64,000 nt of DNA from Mastacembelus armatus (taxonomy: Eukaryota > Chordata > Actinopteri > Synbranchiformes > Mastacembelidae). The position numbers were made by a program, and so were the translations under genes. Below, piece after piece: positions 41,298 to 54,381 of this stretch (position 1 is the first letter of the stretch; every line of letters begins with the position of its first letter). Under the pieces are notes generated by a model. It did no database searches. It was not told where the DNA came from and saw only the letters and a program-made list of their open reading frames with translations. The stretch lies in the NCBI RefSeq assembly GCF_900324485.2, contig NC_046637.1:27245669-27309668 (forward strand). Direction: 5' to 3'.

Positions 41298-43200
41298 GAT
41301 TGGTTTTATTTGTTTAAATTACTTAAACCAACTTAATTATTTCTATTAATATTAATATATATATATTTTTTTTTTATTAGTGTTTGTTCACAGTTAAAAA
41401 GTCATTAAAAAAGACGACTTGCCTTGTTGTTAGTCTGAAGTGGTCAAGTTGGAATTGAAAAAAAAGTAGTTTGTGCAATAATTCTTATGTGAAATATAGC
41501 CTGTGGTATAACTAGTGCATGCAGAAGTAAAACAAGCTTTATGAACATCTCAACAGTTTCTCTTATATACAATATTTGACCCTACACTTTGAGTAAATAA
41601 AAAAGAGTCAATCAAGTGTCACTTCATTGTTACATTTGAAATATGTGCCTTGTTTGGACTGGGGGATCAGGACCACTATTTTAAGATGACGCATAATCTC
41701 TTGTAGGTTCTTGTTCTCACATTCATTTCAACTTTTAACATGGGCCCCACTTCTAACCACAATTCTTTGATATTTTCTGGTCATGTCCAATGTAAGAGCT
41801 ACTAATCCAATTCTGGGTCACCATTAAGTAGTTGAAATGTGTCTCTCCATCATCCTCCATTTGGACCTGAAATGTAATCTGTGGGAGTTGGATGAGATGG
41901 AGAAATCAAAGAGGGCTACAAAAGTCCCAGTTTCAAACTAATTAGCAAAATCTCGTTGATAAAGTTGATATCGCGAGATGTCGCCTGCGTTCATCATGCG
42001 GCTCAATTAAAATGATCAACTTTCTTAATCAAAATCAAATGAAATAAGGTCAGTGAACATGGCAAATCTACATTTTCACAGTGTGTTGTATTTCAGAAGA
42101 TTTCCTGGCAAGAAATCGTTTAGCCTGAGCTATAAAGTGAGAAGCGTTGAGCGGACAGTAAGTTAAATTATGTGTTAAATATAAGCTATAAATGTTACCT
42201 GGCTGACCACTGCAGTGTTAGTAGTGGAGCAGCTACACCTGGACCTGTTTTTGGTCACCTGCTGGTAACTCAGGACCAGCTCTACCAACATCCTAACAAC
42301 TGAACACCTTTCTGAACATGCTAATGGCAATAAAAGCTCAATTTGAATAGCACTTTTTAAAAACATAGTTACAAACGAAAGACAGTAATAAAACTATGCA
42401 GGAAAAATGAAACCTGATCAACAAGATTAAATTAATATAAAATAGATCTAAAAATTTGAAGTTAAAACTCATTTTAAAAAGATGTCTAATGGTTAAAAGA
42501 AATGTGTATAGATTGTGAATGATAACACAAATAGGGCCGACTAATTGACAAACCACTGCATTTTTGAAGCTTTATTTTACTAGATGATCATACAGATCTG
42601 TTCATTGCTTTTCTAATTGGATAAATGTGTTTAGGGTATCAGACATGGACGCCAACAGAAGGAAATTGTCCTTCAAGTGGCTACAAACTAATCTCCAGAG
42701 GAGAGAACTGGCTTAGGCACACCGTGTCTGCATAGAGATTCTCACACTGTGACTCCCAGAGCCTCCCCAGGACCCGTGGGCCTTGGATCGCTTAGTCTGG
42801 ACACTCCCAAGAGAAAAGCAGAGGTTCTCAGTCAAAATGTGCCCTCTTTGGGAAAAATGAAGCTGAGAAAGCTTTCCATGAAAAACAATGAGACTTTCAG
42901 AACTTCAAAAGTAAATCTTTACTGTAAATAAATAAACTGTTATGTAGTGTGTGTTCGTCCTTCTGCCCGAAGGTCGGTTGTCACAGCGCAGTCTGGGCAC
43001 TAAAGGAATAGAGTATGATGTAAATGTTATTTCAGGCTTCACAGGCTTCAGGCTTCTTTACATGAACAGATATCCATTTGATCATATGCTTTTAATTTAC
43101 AATCACATAAAAGTGGGCTCCAAAAATGGCTAAAAATACAGACCAACATTAAACGTCACAAAGAGGAAGCATTGTTGCCAGGCCTACCTGCTGTAGTTCA
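41298..43200. other. Spacer after the unrecognised gene
   Basis: Mostly A/T-rich and non-coding. The exception is 42635-42931, listed separately, which may be transcribed. Confidence 0.4.
42635..42931 (+). other. Possible alternative 3' exon(s) or decayed coding piece
   Basis: After an acceptor-like ...TTTAG at 42634, the frame entered in phase 1 (the phase in which exon 5 of the neighbouring gene ends) stays open for 33 codons (WYQTWTPTEGN ... NWLRHTVSA) to a TAG at 42733-42735. A second overlapping frame from about 42692 to 42931 reads GLGSLSLDTPKRKAEVLSQN, is rich in Lys/Ser, and ends just before an AATAAATAAA signal. It could be an alternative terminal exon of the upstream gene, a separate small exon, or a pseudogene remnant. 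Confidence 0.3.
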
Positions 43201-43209
43201 TCCATTACA

Positions 43210-44540
43210 TGCTTCTGACTCCTCATCAACACAGGCCCAGCCTTTGTCACAGAACAGGTGAGGAAGGAACTATCCAAACTAAAGACCAACAAAGCAAAAG
43301 GACCAGATCAGTCCTAGAGTACTTAAGGTGTGTGCTGGACAGCTTGCAGAGGTTCTTCAGCAACTCTTCAACCTCTCTCTGAGGATCAAAAAGGTGCCTA
43401 AGTTATGGGAAACTTCCTGTATCGTCCCGGAGGCCGTCCCTGTACGCTTAGTGACTTCAGACCAGTAGCGCTAACATCACATGTCATGAAAGTGTTTGAG
43501 AGACTGGTCCTGCAGCACCTGAGGTCTCAAGAGTCTGACTTTCTGGACCCCCTGCAGTTTGCATATCAGGAACACATCAGAGTGGAGGATGCCATCATCT
43601 TCTTCATGCACAGAGCATACTCCCATCTGGAGAGGCAGGGCAGCACTGTGAGAGTCATGTTCTTTGACTGTTCAACTGCTTTCAACACTATTCAGCCTCA
43701 TCTGCTCAGTGTAAAGCTGAAGGAAATTGAAGTTCCTGCAGACATGGTGGAGTGGATCACAGACCACCTCACTGGGCGACCAGTTTGGTGTTCAAAAACT
43801 GTCCGGAGAGCGGTCTGTGTTCCCCCCACATTTGCCCAGGTTCCCGCAGAAACATGCACCTGTTGGTGTTTGAAGGGTCATGGGGAATCTCTAAACAGTG
43901 AAAGAGTAAAACAGCATAAGAGTGATCATACATAATAAGCATGGATGCATCAGTAATGACAACGATGAGGAGTACAGGCACCTGATAAAAAGCTTTTTGA
44001 TTGGTGTCACAACAACTGCCTAAAGCTCAATATCAACAACACCAGAGAACTGGTGGTGGACCATCCTTGGAGAGGAAGTAGAGATTGTGGACTCCTACAA
44101 ATACCTTGGAGTCCACATTAACAACAAACTGGGCTGGTCAAACAATACAGATGCACTCTTTGAGAAAGGACAGAGCAGACTGTTCTTTGGAGTCTGTTCC
44201 TTTGGTGTGTGCAACAAGCTGCTGAAGATGTTCTATCAGTCTGTAGTAGCGAGTGCACTGTTCTTTGCAGTTGTGTGCTGGGGAGGTGGCATCAAGGCTG
44301 GTGAGGCCAACAGACTAAAGAAGTTGATCAGGAAGGCAAAATCTGTTGTTGGACTGGAACTGGACAGTCTGGAGGCTGTGGCAGAGAGGAGGATGGTGGA
44401 CAAAATCAACTCCATACTGGACGATCCTGCCCACCCACTTCATGAGGAACTGGGACCAATGGGAAGGTCATTCAGCCACAGACTAATTCCTCCTAAAGCC
44501 AAGACTGAGAGATTCAGGAAGTCTATTAGAAGACTATAAT
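43210..44540 (+). mobile_element. Decayed LINE, L2/CR1-like, reverse transcriptase 3' part
   Basis: A 5'-truncated non-LTR retrotransposon. The piece at 43405-43800 encodes the reverse transcriptase fingers and palm start (DFRPVALTSHVMKVFERLVL, VMFFDCSTAFNTIQP, the A-box FDxSxAFNT). The piece at 44087-44539 encodes the thumb/C-terminal region (YKYLGVHINNKLGW, FYQSVVASALFFAVVCWGGG) and ends near the protein terminus. The catalytic FxDD block between the two pieces (about 43800-44050) is not recognisable, and frames shift several times, including near an in-frame stop at about 43315. It is therefore inactive. Its 3' edge lies about 340 bp before the tatdn2 start codon. Confidence 0.9.
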
Positions 44541-44790
44541 TCCATCATATAAACAATAACACACACGAACGTGGGAAACCTTCTTCTTCTTCTCTTATAT
44601 TATTGGCAAGTTAGTGCATTAGCGCCACCATCAGTTACGGGTGTGTGGAGCGTATTATTTACTTAGCAAACAGAGACAGGGCAACTAGAATCGAGTTCAA
44701 TTAATTAAACGTCTAGTTTATTTATATAAAGGGTATTTGTGTATAAAGTTGGGTATCATAGTGTTATGACGATTTTTCCTGTCCCGTCCC

Positions 44791-44877
44791 AATTACGTAA
44801 TTAACTGTAATTGGAACGTAATTTTGTTTCTCATCTCGCGGGATTACCGTGGGATTCCCGTGACCCGCGGGAATCCC
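44791..44877. promoter_or_regulatory. Palindrome-rich stretch before tatdn2
   Basis: A 12-bp perfect palindrome AATTACGTAATT (PAR-bZIP/E4BP4-like) lies at 44791-44802. A perfect 10-bp inverted repeat GGGATTCCCG / CGGGAATCCC (44851-44860 and 44868-44877, 7-base spacer) ends six bases before the chosen ATG; both arms look like NF-kappaB-type half-sites. Their use as regulatory sites is inferred. Confidence 0.5.
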
Positions 44878-44882
44878 GAAAA

Positions 44883-46823
44883 ATGTCAGCCTGTAACTCC
44901 TACCTGGACAGTCAGAGTGGCTTCATAGATGCACACTGCCACATAGACATGCTCTATGGGAAGCTGGGCTTCCGCGGTACGTTCGGCAGCTTCCAGAGTC
45001 TGTACGGCAGCACCTTCCCCCCCGAGTTTCAAGGCTGCATTGCTGACTTCTGCAACCCGGGGGTCATGGTGAAGGAGGCGCTGTGGGAAGGTTTGCTGGC
45101 TGAAGACAAGGTCTGGGGGGCATTTGGTTGCCACCCCCACTTTGCCAAAGACTACTCAAGCGTCCAAGAACAGAACATACTGATGGCCATGCAGCATCCA
45201 AAAGCTGTGGCATTTGGTGAGATGGGACTGGACTACTCTCACAAAAACTCCACTAAAATCTCCAGGCAGAAGGAGGTAAAGTCTCATATGATAAGTTGGA
45301 CTTTGAATAAAACCTTATAGCCCAGTAGCTCTTTATCTTGCACTGGATAAGCATGTATGGTTTTGTTACAGTAAATAATAATAATAATTGCTGAAATGAT
45401 GTGTTTCTCTGCTTTTGCTGTGAAGGTGTTTGAGCGTCAGCTGCGTCTGGCTGTGGCCCTTCAGAAGCCTCTAGTGATCCACTGCAGGGACGCAGATGAC
45501 GACCTGCTGGCCATCATGAAGACGTGTGTCCCTAGGGAGTACAAAATCCACAGGTGTGTATGAGGGAACATTTCCTGTCCTCTATCAACATGAAAACGTG
45601 TTTTAAAGCTACTATACCTGTTTTTGGTTTAGAATCCTTAATTTAATATATTTACGTTCAGCAGTTGTTTTTGTTTATATGACCTTTCATTGCTGATTCC
45701 CACGCTGTCTTTAAACTGCCTACCTTTGTGCAGAAGGGACTGACAGGAAGTAATGCATCATGGAATTTGGTGCTTTTGTTTGCTTCACATTAAAAGACTT
45801 TACAAAACATTGGAAGGGGGACTTTATTGTGAAGCTGCCACAGGAAGTAATGTGTTTGTTTTTGTTATTGCTGACTGCTCTAGGCCATCAAATATATGTT
45901 TACAGCACACATGTTTAATCAGCTAAGACTCAAATCTCAGTGATTATAGCGTCAAAGACCTTGTTAGTAGCATATAAACTTGCTAAACATTTAGTCTATG
46001 AATTGTATTTTTTACTTCTGTTACTTTCAGGCACTGTTTCACCAACAGTTACCCAGTGATTGAGCCCTTCCTGACAGAGTTCCCCAACTTGTATGTTGGC
46101 TTCACAGCCCTGATCACCTACTCCAGTGCCACCGATGCTCGAGACGCCGTCCGCCAGATCCCCCTGAACCGCATCGTGTTAGAGACGGACGCCCCGTATT
46201 TCCTGCCAAGACAGGCACATTCAAACCACAAACACTGTTCTATTGTCTTTAATGAGTTTTCCCAGCTCTTTAAATTGTTAATAACAAGTTATTACATATT
46301 ACTCACTGAACCAGGTAAATGTGAAGTGTGATTACTGCTGATAAACTCACTATGTTGAAGCAGAAGGCTTTTTTTCCCACTATTTTCTGGCATTTAAAGA
46401 CCAAACAGTGAATGAATTAAATAATCATTAATTCCAGCCCTAATGGAAATTATGAAGAGCTGAAATATTTTCGGTTAGTCCAGCACTGGTTTTATACAAA
46501 ATATTTAATATTTGACATTTATGTAATAAGCTTCTTTGCATATGTAGTAATGTCACAGAATAATTCTGCATTTTAAATGTTAGTTTTAAGGATAAACTCT
46601 CCTTGTGTTTGTCCTGCGATTAGACAAGTAGGGTAGAGGTTGACTACATTATAACACGAACTGCGTGTCTCACCCTCAACAGGTCAGTAAAGATATCTGT
46701 CAGTTTTCACATCCTGGACTGGGCATCCATACTCTGCAGGAGCTGAGCCTGCTGAAGGGTGAAGACATGGCCACCGTCCTCACCACCATCCGAAACAACA
46801 CCACTCAGCTGTACGGCATTTGA
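44883..46823 (+). CDS. tatdn2: TatD DNase domain-containing protein 2 (3'-5' nuclease)
   Basis: A TatD-family metal-dependent nuclease with a TIM-barrel amidohydrolase fold. Four exons: 44883-45275, 45426-45553, 46031-46214 and 46683-46823 (846 nt, 281 residues). Metal ligands are in order: DAHCHID (HxH), AFGEMGLDY (Glu), VIHCRDAD (His), HRHCF (His) and VLETDAPYF (Asp). Human TATDN2 is about 760 residues with a long disordered N-terminus. This model begins just before the barrel, so an upstream N-terminal exon may be missed or the fish protein may be short. A longer open frame reaches up to 44811 without a better start. Intron 3 appears to use a GC donor (CAG|GCACAT); every other junction is GT-AG. 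A poly(A) signal lies at 47032-47037. The neighbour ghrl matches the human order TATDN2-GHRL. Confidence 0.93.
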
Positions 46824-48022
46824 TCTCCAGAGATGGTAGATAAAGCTGGCAAGAGAGATACTGATATTGATCATATTCTGAGTATATATTACGTTGTTCA
46901 TCATAGGAATGATCTCCTAAATTTGAGTTGTGGTTGTTTTCCTTATTTTTGCTGCATTACTAATTTGTTTGTTTGTCCTGTCTGGTCACTGTGTAGTGCA
47001 GTTTGGTTTGATACAGTGCAGACCTATTAAAAATAAACCTTTAATCTTGCTTCTTTATTCTTTATTCCTGGTTTGGCGAATTACTCTGTAATGCACATAA
47101 ATGCTGATTGAAGAGAAATGCAGAGAGCAAAGTATGGACAGCAATACAGGGAAGCAAACACACGTGGCTCTTGCCTTAAGCTAAAAGGATTGCTTTATTG
47201 ACGAGAGGTAGTGGCTGGTCCATGTCCTTGCTTTGAGACCCTGCTTTGATTTTCTTTCAGTACTTTTCATTTTGAGGTTGATTAGCTGCTTTATGGCATT
47301 TTCTACTAATTAAACTTGGGCTTGAGTTTTCTCTAAGACATTTCAAAGTTCTTGCTTTGGCATCTCGGCACCTAGAAGTTAAATTTGATATAATGCACAG
47401 TTTGTGGAGTCTGTGGATCTGCTTGATATGATATGTGGTTAGGGTATGAGGATTTGGTCAGAGTCCGAGGCTTGCATTAATACTAGATGGGCAGATGTTG
47501 TGTACTCCACCGGGTTTGATTGGAGAAATGCATTAAAGAAAAAAATCCATTTCTGTTTTTGCCAGGCTCTTTAATAAAAGCCTTGTTTCCCAGCATTTTA
47601 GATCCTTTTGAGAATGTAGGCCAGAGCACCCTGTTTCATGGGCATACGTCTGTGCTTACTAAAGGTTACAAGGTGGAACAGACGACAGGCACAAACACTG
47701 TGCTTTGCTGTGTTTGACCTAGTTCCTTACATGTGGACACAGTTCACTGTGTTCACAATTTCACTGTAATTTCACTGTGTTTGCATTTTATGTATTTTAA
47801 ATGGAACTGTGTTTAGGCCTGAGCTTTCAGTTCAGTTGTAAAAGGAAGCAGGTAAACCAGAACTTGAGTTTCCACATGAAGGTGCAATTTGTATTCAGTC
47901 GCAGGCATAATGCAGAGGTAACTCACAACGTCTCAACCACACAGCCGATCTGAGTTGTCTAAACTAAATTATCTTCAGTGTTTGCTGCTCAAAAATGAAA
48001 CAGACAACATGTTGATTGATAT
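46824..48022. other. Spacer tatdn2 / ghrl
   Basis: tatdn2 3' UTR to about 47040, then non-coding A/T-rich sequence. It contains one arm (47338-47433) of a ~95-bp duplication shared with the other flank of ghrl. No gene is seen. Confidence 0.5.
47338..47433. repeat. ~95-bp segment duplicated on both flanks of ghrl (copy 1)
   Basis: Aligns in the same orientation with 49837-49932. Shared words include GTTCTTGCTTTG, GCACCTAGAAG, CGCACAGTTTGTGGA or TGCACAGTTTGTGGA, and CTCTGCTTGATATG or ATCTGCTTGATATG. I count about 15 differences by eye. The sequence has no recognised family. Confidence 0.85.
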
Positions 48023-48265
48023 TTTATTTTTGCAGACACATGAGCAGAATAATGACGACTGGTTGTCCTGGAGGGGTTTAAATTTGTAATGAGTTTGACA
48101 GTTTTCTGAAATCTAATAGTATAGCCTAATTCTCTTAGCCACAGTCTAAGTAATGATGTTTTAAGCTAAAGACTACAATAAGCTTGGAAAACAGACTAGC
48201 ATGTCTATAGGACACTGACACTTCATATTTAGTGATCACTCTGATGAAGTTCCTGTCCATGATTT

Positions 48266-49261
48266 TCAAAGTTGTGATGGTCTCTCTGCAACCGAGAAAA
48301 AAAGTGACATTAGAAACTGTAAGTTAGGTTGAAGCTGCAGGGAACAAAATGTTTTCTGTATAAAACAGAAATGGGGAAAACCTGCAGTGTCTGTGTTTCC
48401 CAGCAGATGTTGAATGATCTCCTGCAGCACGGCACTGTACTCTGCAAAATCCTCGTCTCTCATGGTGATGCCAATTTCAAAGGGGGCACTTATCTGCACA
48501 GGAGGGGGAGACCATAAAGTCACAGGGATGATTTCATGTATTGTAATGAGTGTGATTTTTACTCACTGTGATGTGGTTGTTCTCAGCTGGTAGACTAGGC
48601 TCCACGACTCGGCGGCCGACTCTGGAGAACTTGCCCTTGTTCTGTCATTGATGAAAAACAGAGAACAGAGAAACATCATGATTTTAATCAACTCAGATTT
48701 ACATTTTAGCTTCAATTGCACTCAAAGAGCTTTTTATATACTCCTCAGGTCTTGGGTAAAGTGGAGTTGGTTGCACTAATCAAGGCCTCATTTCAAATCC
48801 CACCTGGTTATTTTAAAAATGTCCATGTTGCAATAAGAAAAAGTTCCTGCATGTGGAGAAAAAAGTTGAAGAAGTCAATCATATCCAACAAAGGATAGAT
48901 TTATTTATATCCAAAAGGTGACAAACCAAGGCGAAGCGTTTAGTCACTATATTACGCTGCCATCACGGACGAGCTTCAATTTAGAAATTGAAGCTAAATG
49001 TGGGACTCACTGGGATAGCAGAACTTTAAATAAAACGCAAATATAAAATACTGGTATCAGTTTTCTTGGTGTACATTCCACTTTTATATTTTCATAAACA
49101 CCTAAACCAGATGCTTTTTTAAATAAATACCAGACATATCACCTTACCTGTGGTTTTTGTGAAGGGCTGAGAAAACTGGAGCCTGCACTGGTCGACTTGC
49201 ACCACAGGGTCAGAGAACACAACAGGAAAACCAGCAGACAGGTGTTTCTTTTCAAAAACAT
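48266..49261 (-). CDS. ghrl: Preproghrelin
   Basis: Ghrelin is a secreted gut peptide that stimulates growth hormone release and appetite through GHSR. Four coding exons on the minus strand: 49261-49148, 48641-48567, 48493-48382 and 48285-48266 (321 nt, 106 residues). The signal peptide is [20 protein letters not shown], ending at ...TSA. The mature peptide starts [12 protein letters not shown] and continues NKGKFSRV, followed by GRR: an amidation donor Gly plus a dibasic cleavage site, as in teleost ghrelins. Ser3 (GSSF) is the site octanoylated by GOAT. The C-peptide holds [10 protein letters not shown] ... EEYSAVLQE-like sequence and ends ERPSQL. A TATA box (TATATAAA, minus strand, 49400-49393) and a poly(A) signal (minus strand, 48028-48023) frame the gene. 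Length and exon pattern fit fish ghrelin (about 107 residues). Confidence 0.97.
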
Positions 49262-49392
49262 GGTGGAACAAAACTTTTTACCACAAGAAACTGTTAACCA
49301 GCCTACAATGGTAAAACTTTTGATTTGCTAATTTAAGTCTGATACCGACACAGACTCTTTAAATTCTCTTTAGTCTGAACTGGCCACCTCGG

Positions 49393-49400
49393 TTTATATA
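49393..49400 (-). promoter_or_regulatory. ghrl: ghrl TATA box
   Basis: TATATAAA on the minus strand, about 130 bp upstream of the start codon. This fits a TATA-driven, tissue-restricted hormone gene with a short 5' UTR, assuming transcription starts about 30 bp downstream. Confidence 0.65.
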
Positions 49401-50409
49401 ATGTCGACCTGCTTTCCTTTTGGTTTAAAGCTGCATTACACATGATGATAACAGGGACATGAGCTGTGATATCTTAGGAGAATTGGATTGTTCAAATGTT
49501 TGAGCTGATAACTAAGTAGGCATTTCTCTGTTGTGACTTAGTCATCTTATGTATTCAGTTGGGAGATGGAGATGATAGTATTGCAGTCACAGAGATGCTC
49601 ATAAATGGGACTGATTCAGCCTATTGTACAAGTGTAGAGCAACATTACAAGATTAGACTATTAGTTAATAGATAAGAATACACATAAACATGAAGCTAGT
49701 CCCTAATAGTGTTTATTCAGACAGAGCACTGACTATATCAACAGTTATTGTATATCAGTACATTTATATTAAACACTAGATGTGCTACCATTTAAATTTC
49801 TATATTAGTTAAACCACAAAGCATTTTGAATAAACATTTCAGAGTTCTTGCTTTGCCATCCCAGCACCTAGAAGCTGGACTTGATGTAACGCACAGTTTG
49901 TGGAATCAGTGGCTCTGCTTGATATGTTATTTCCATGAGCCTGCGATGACTTTCTGACAGTCAGCTCACTGACTGGTTGGGAATGACATTCAGCTCATCA
50001 GTGAAATTGAGATTTCAAAACTTTGCAGTTTTGTAAAAAATCTTCTTACGATACTTTAATACAAAAAGTTCAAACATCTCGCATACTGTATTTGTATTTA
50101 TTGTATATATGTATTTGTTAGTTGATCATCCTGTGCTATTATAAGACACAATACTAGTGTTACAATTTCCCCTGAGACATCAACAGTGTAGGTTTATAAT
50201 GCAGAAGAGACAAAAGGCTGCCTGAATATTGACCTTGATCTAGTGCTGGGAACCATATTTCTGCCAGATGCAATCATTTCTGTGTTCCAGCTGACAAGGC
50301 CTACTGTACCAGAGAGCGTGTGCTGAGAGCTGCAGCCTAGAGAGTAGTAGAAGATGGAGAGACATTAACCTATGAAGAGTCTTACCCACACAAGGTCGTC
50401 CAGGAACAT
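49401..50409. other. Upstream region of ghrl
   Basis: Non-coding sequence. It holds the second arm of the ghrl-flanking duplication (49837-49932) and ends at the dispersed repeat at 50410. No gene is seen. Confidence 0.5.
49837..49932. repeat. ~95-bp segment duplicated on both flanks of ghrl (copy 2)
   Basis: Direct-orientation partner of 47338-47433, about 2.5 kb away, with ghrl between the two. Confidence 0.85.
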
Positions 50410-50776
50410 CCATCCATCCATCATCTATACCCCCATAGTCCTAACCACAGGGATCTGCTGGAGCCTATCCCAGCTCTCTCTGGGTGAAAGGCAGGGGTCC
50501 ACCCTGGACAGGTCCCCAGTCCATCACAGGGCCACATAGAGACAAACAACCTCACACACTCACACTCACTCCTATGGGCAATTTAGAGTCACCAATCAAC
50601 CTGACATACATGTTTTTGGACTGTGGGAGGAAACCAGAGTACCTGGAGAAAACCCACACAAGCACAGGGAGGACATGCAGACTCCACACAGAAAGGCCCC
50701 TGATGGGTTTCAGACCAGGAACCTTCTTGATGTGAGGCAACAGGGCTGACCACTGACTCACCGTGCTGCCCATCCA
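50410..50776. repeat. Dispersed fish repeat, copy 2
   Basis: Same element and orientation as 31230-31612. Over the core (about 50455-50740) only a few differences are visible, so both copies were inserted fairly recently or come from one young source. It starts with CATC units and ends at ACTCACCGTGCTGCCCATCCA. Confidence 0.88.
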
Positions 50777-50929
50777 GGAACAAATACTTTCTACTATCTG
50801 CCCTGGCAGGTACATGTATTTTAATTAATCTACAAAATCTAATCTACTTTCACCGCCTTATCTTTAGAAGTATTCATTAGTACAGTTACTTCGCAGAGGT
50901 TGACTGTGACTGAAAATAAAGTCATTAGT

Positions 50930-51068
50930 GCAGAGCTGCGGAGGGCCTGAGGGTGGCGCTGTGGGTGCTGCAGAGCTGCGGAGGGCCTGAGGGTGGCGCT
51001 GTGGGTGCTGCAGAGCTGCGGAGGGCCTGAGGGTGGCGCTGTGGGTGCTGTAGAGCTGCAGTGCCGCC
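50930..51068. repeat. 40-bp minisatellite at the ccdc174 promoter
   Basis: Three identical 40-bp units (GCAGAGCTGCGGAGGGCCTG followed by AGGGTGGCGCTGTGGGTGCT) at 50930-50969, 50970-51009 and 51010-51049, then a diverged partial copy. It is G-rich on the plus strand and ends about 90 bp before the ccdc174 start codon. Confidence 0.95.
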
Positions 51069-51159
51069 GCTAGATGGCGGTAAAAACCAGCGACAGGAAC
51101 AGACGAAGAAGTCAGGCTCAGGGCAGGAAGGTGAAGGTGTCGAGAAGAGACACTGAAAC

Positions 51160-54381
<3,222 letters not shown>

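Noticed and set aside
43405-44539. Two plus-strand open frames as a host protein upstream of tatdn2
   Set aside because: They are reverse transcriptase parts of an L2/CR1-like LINE with its catalytic block missing.
50930-51058. CRISPR-like appearance of the 40-bp repeats
   Set aside because: The units are directly adjacent without spacers and the genome is vertebrate, so this is a minisatellite.
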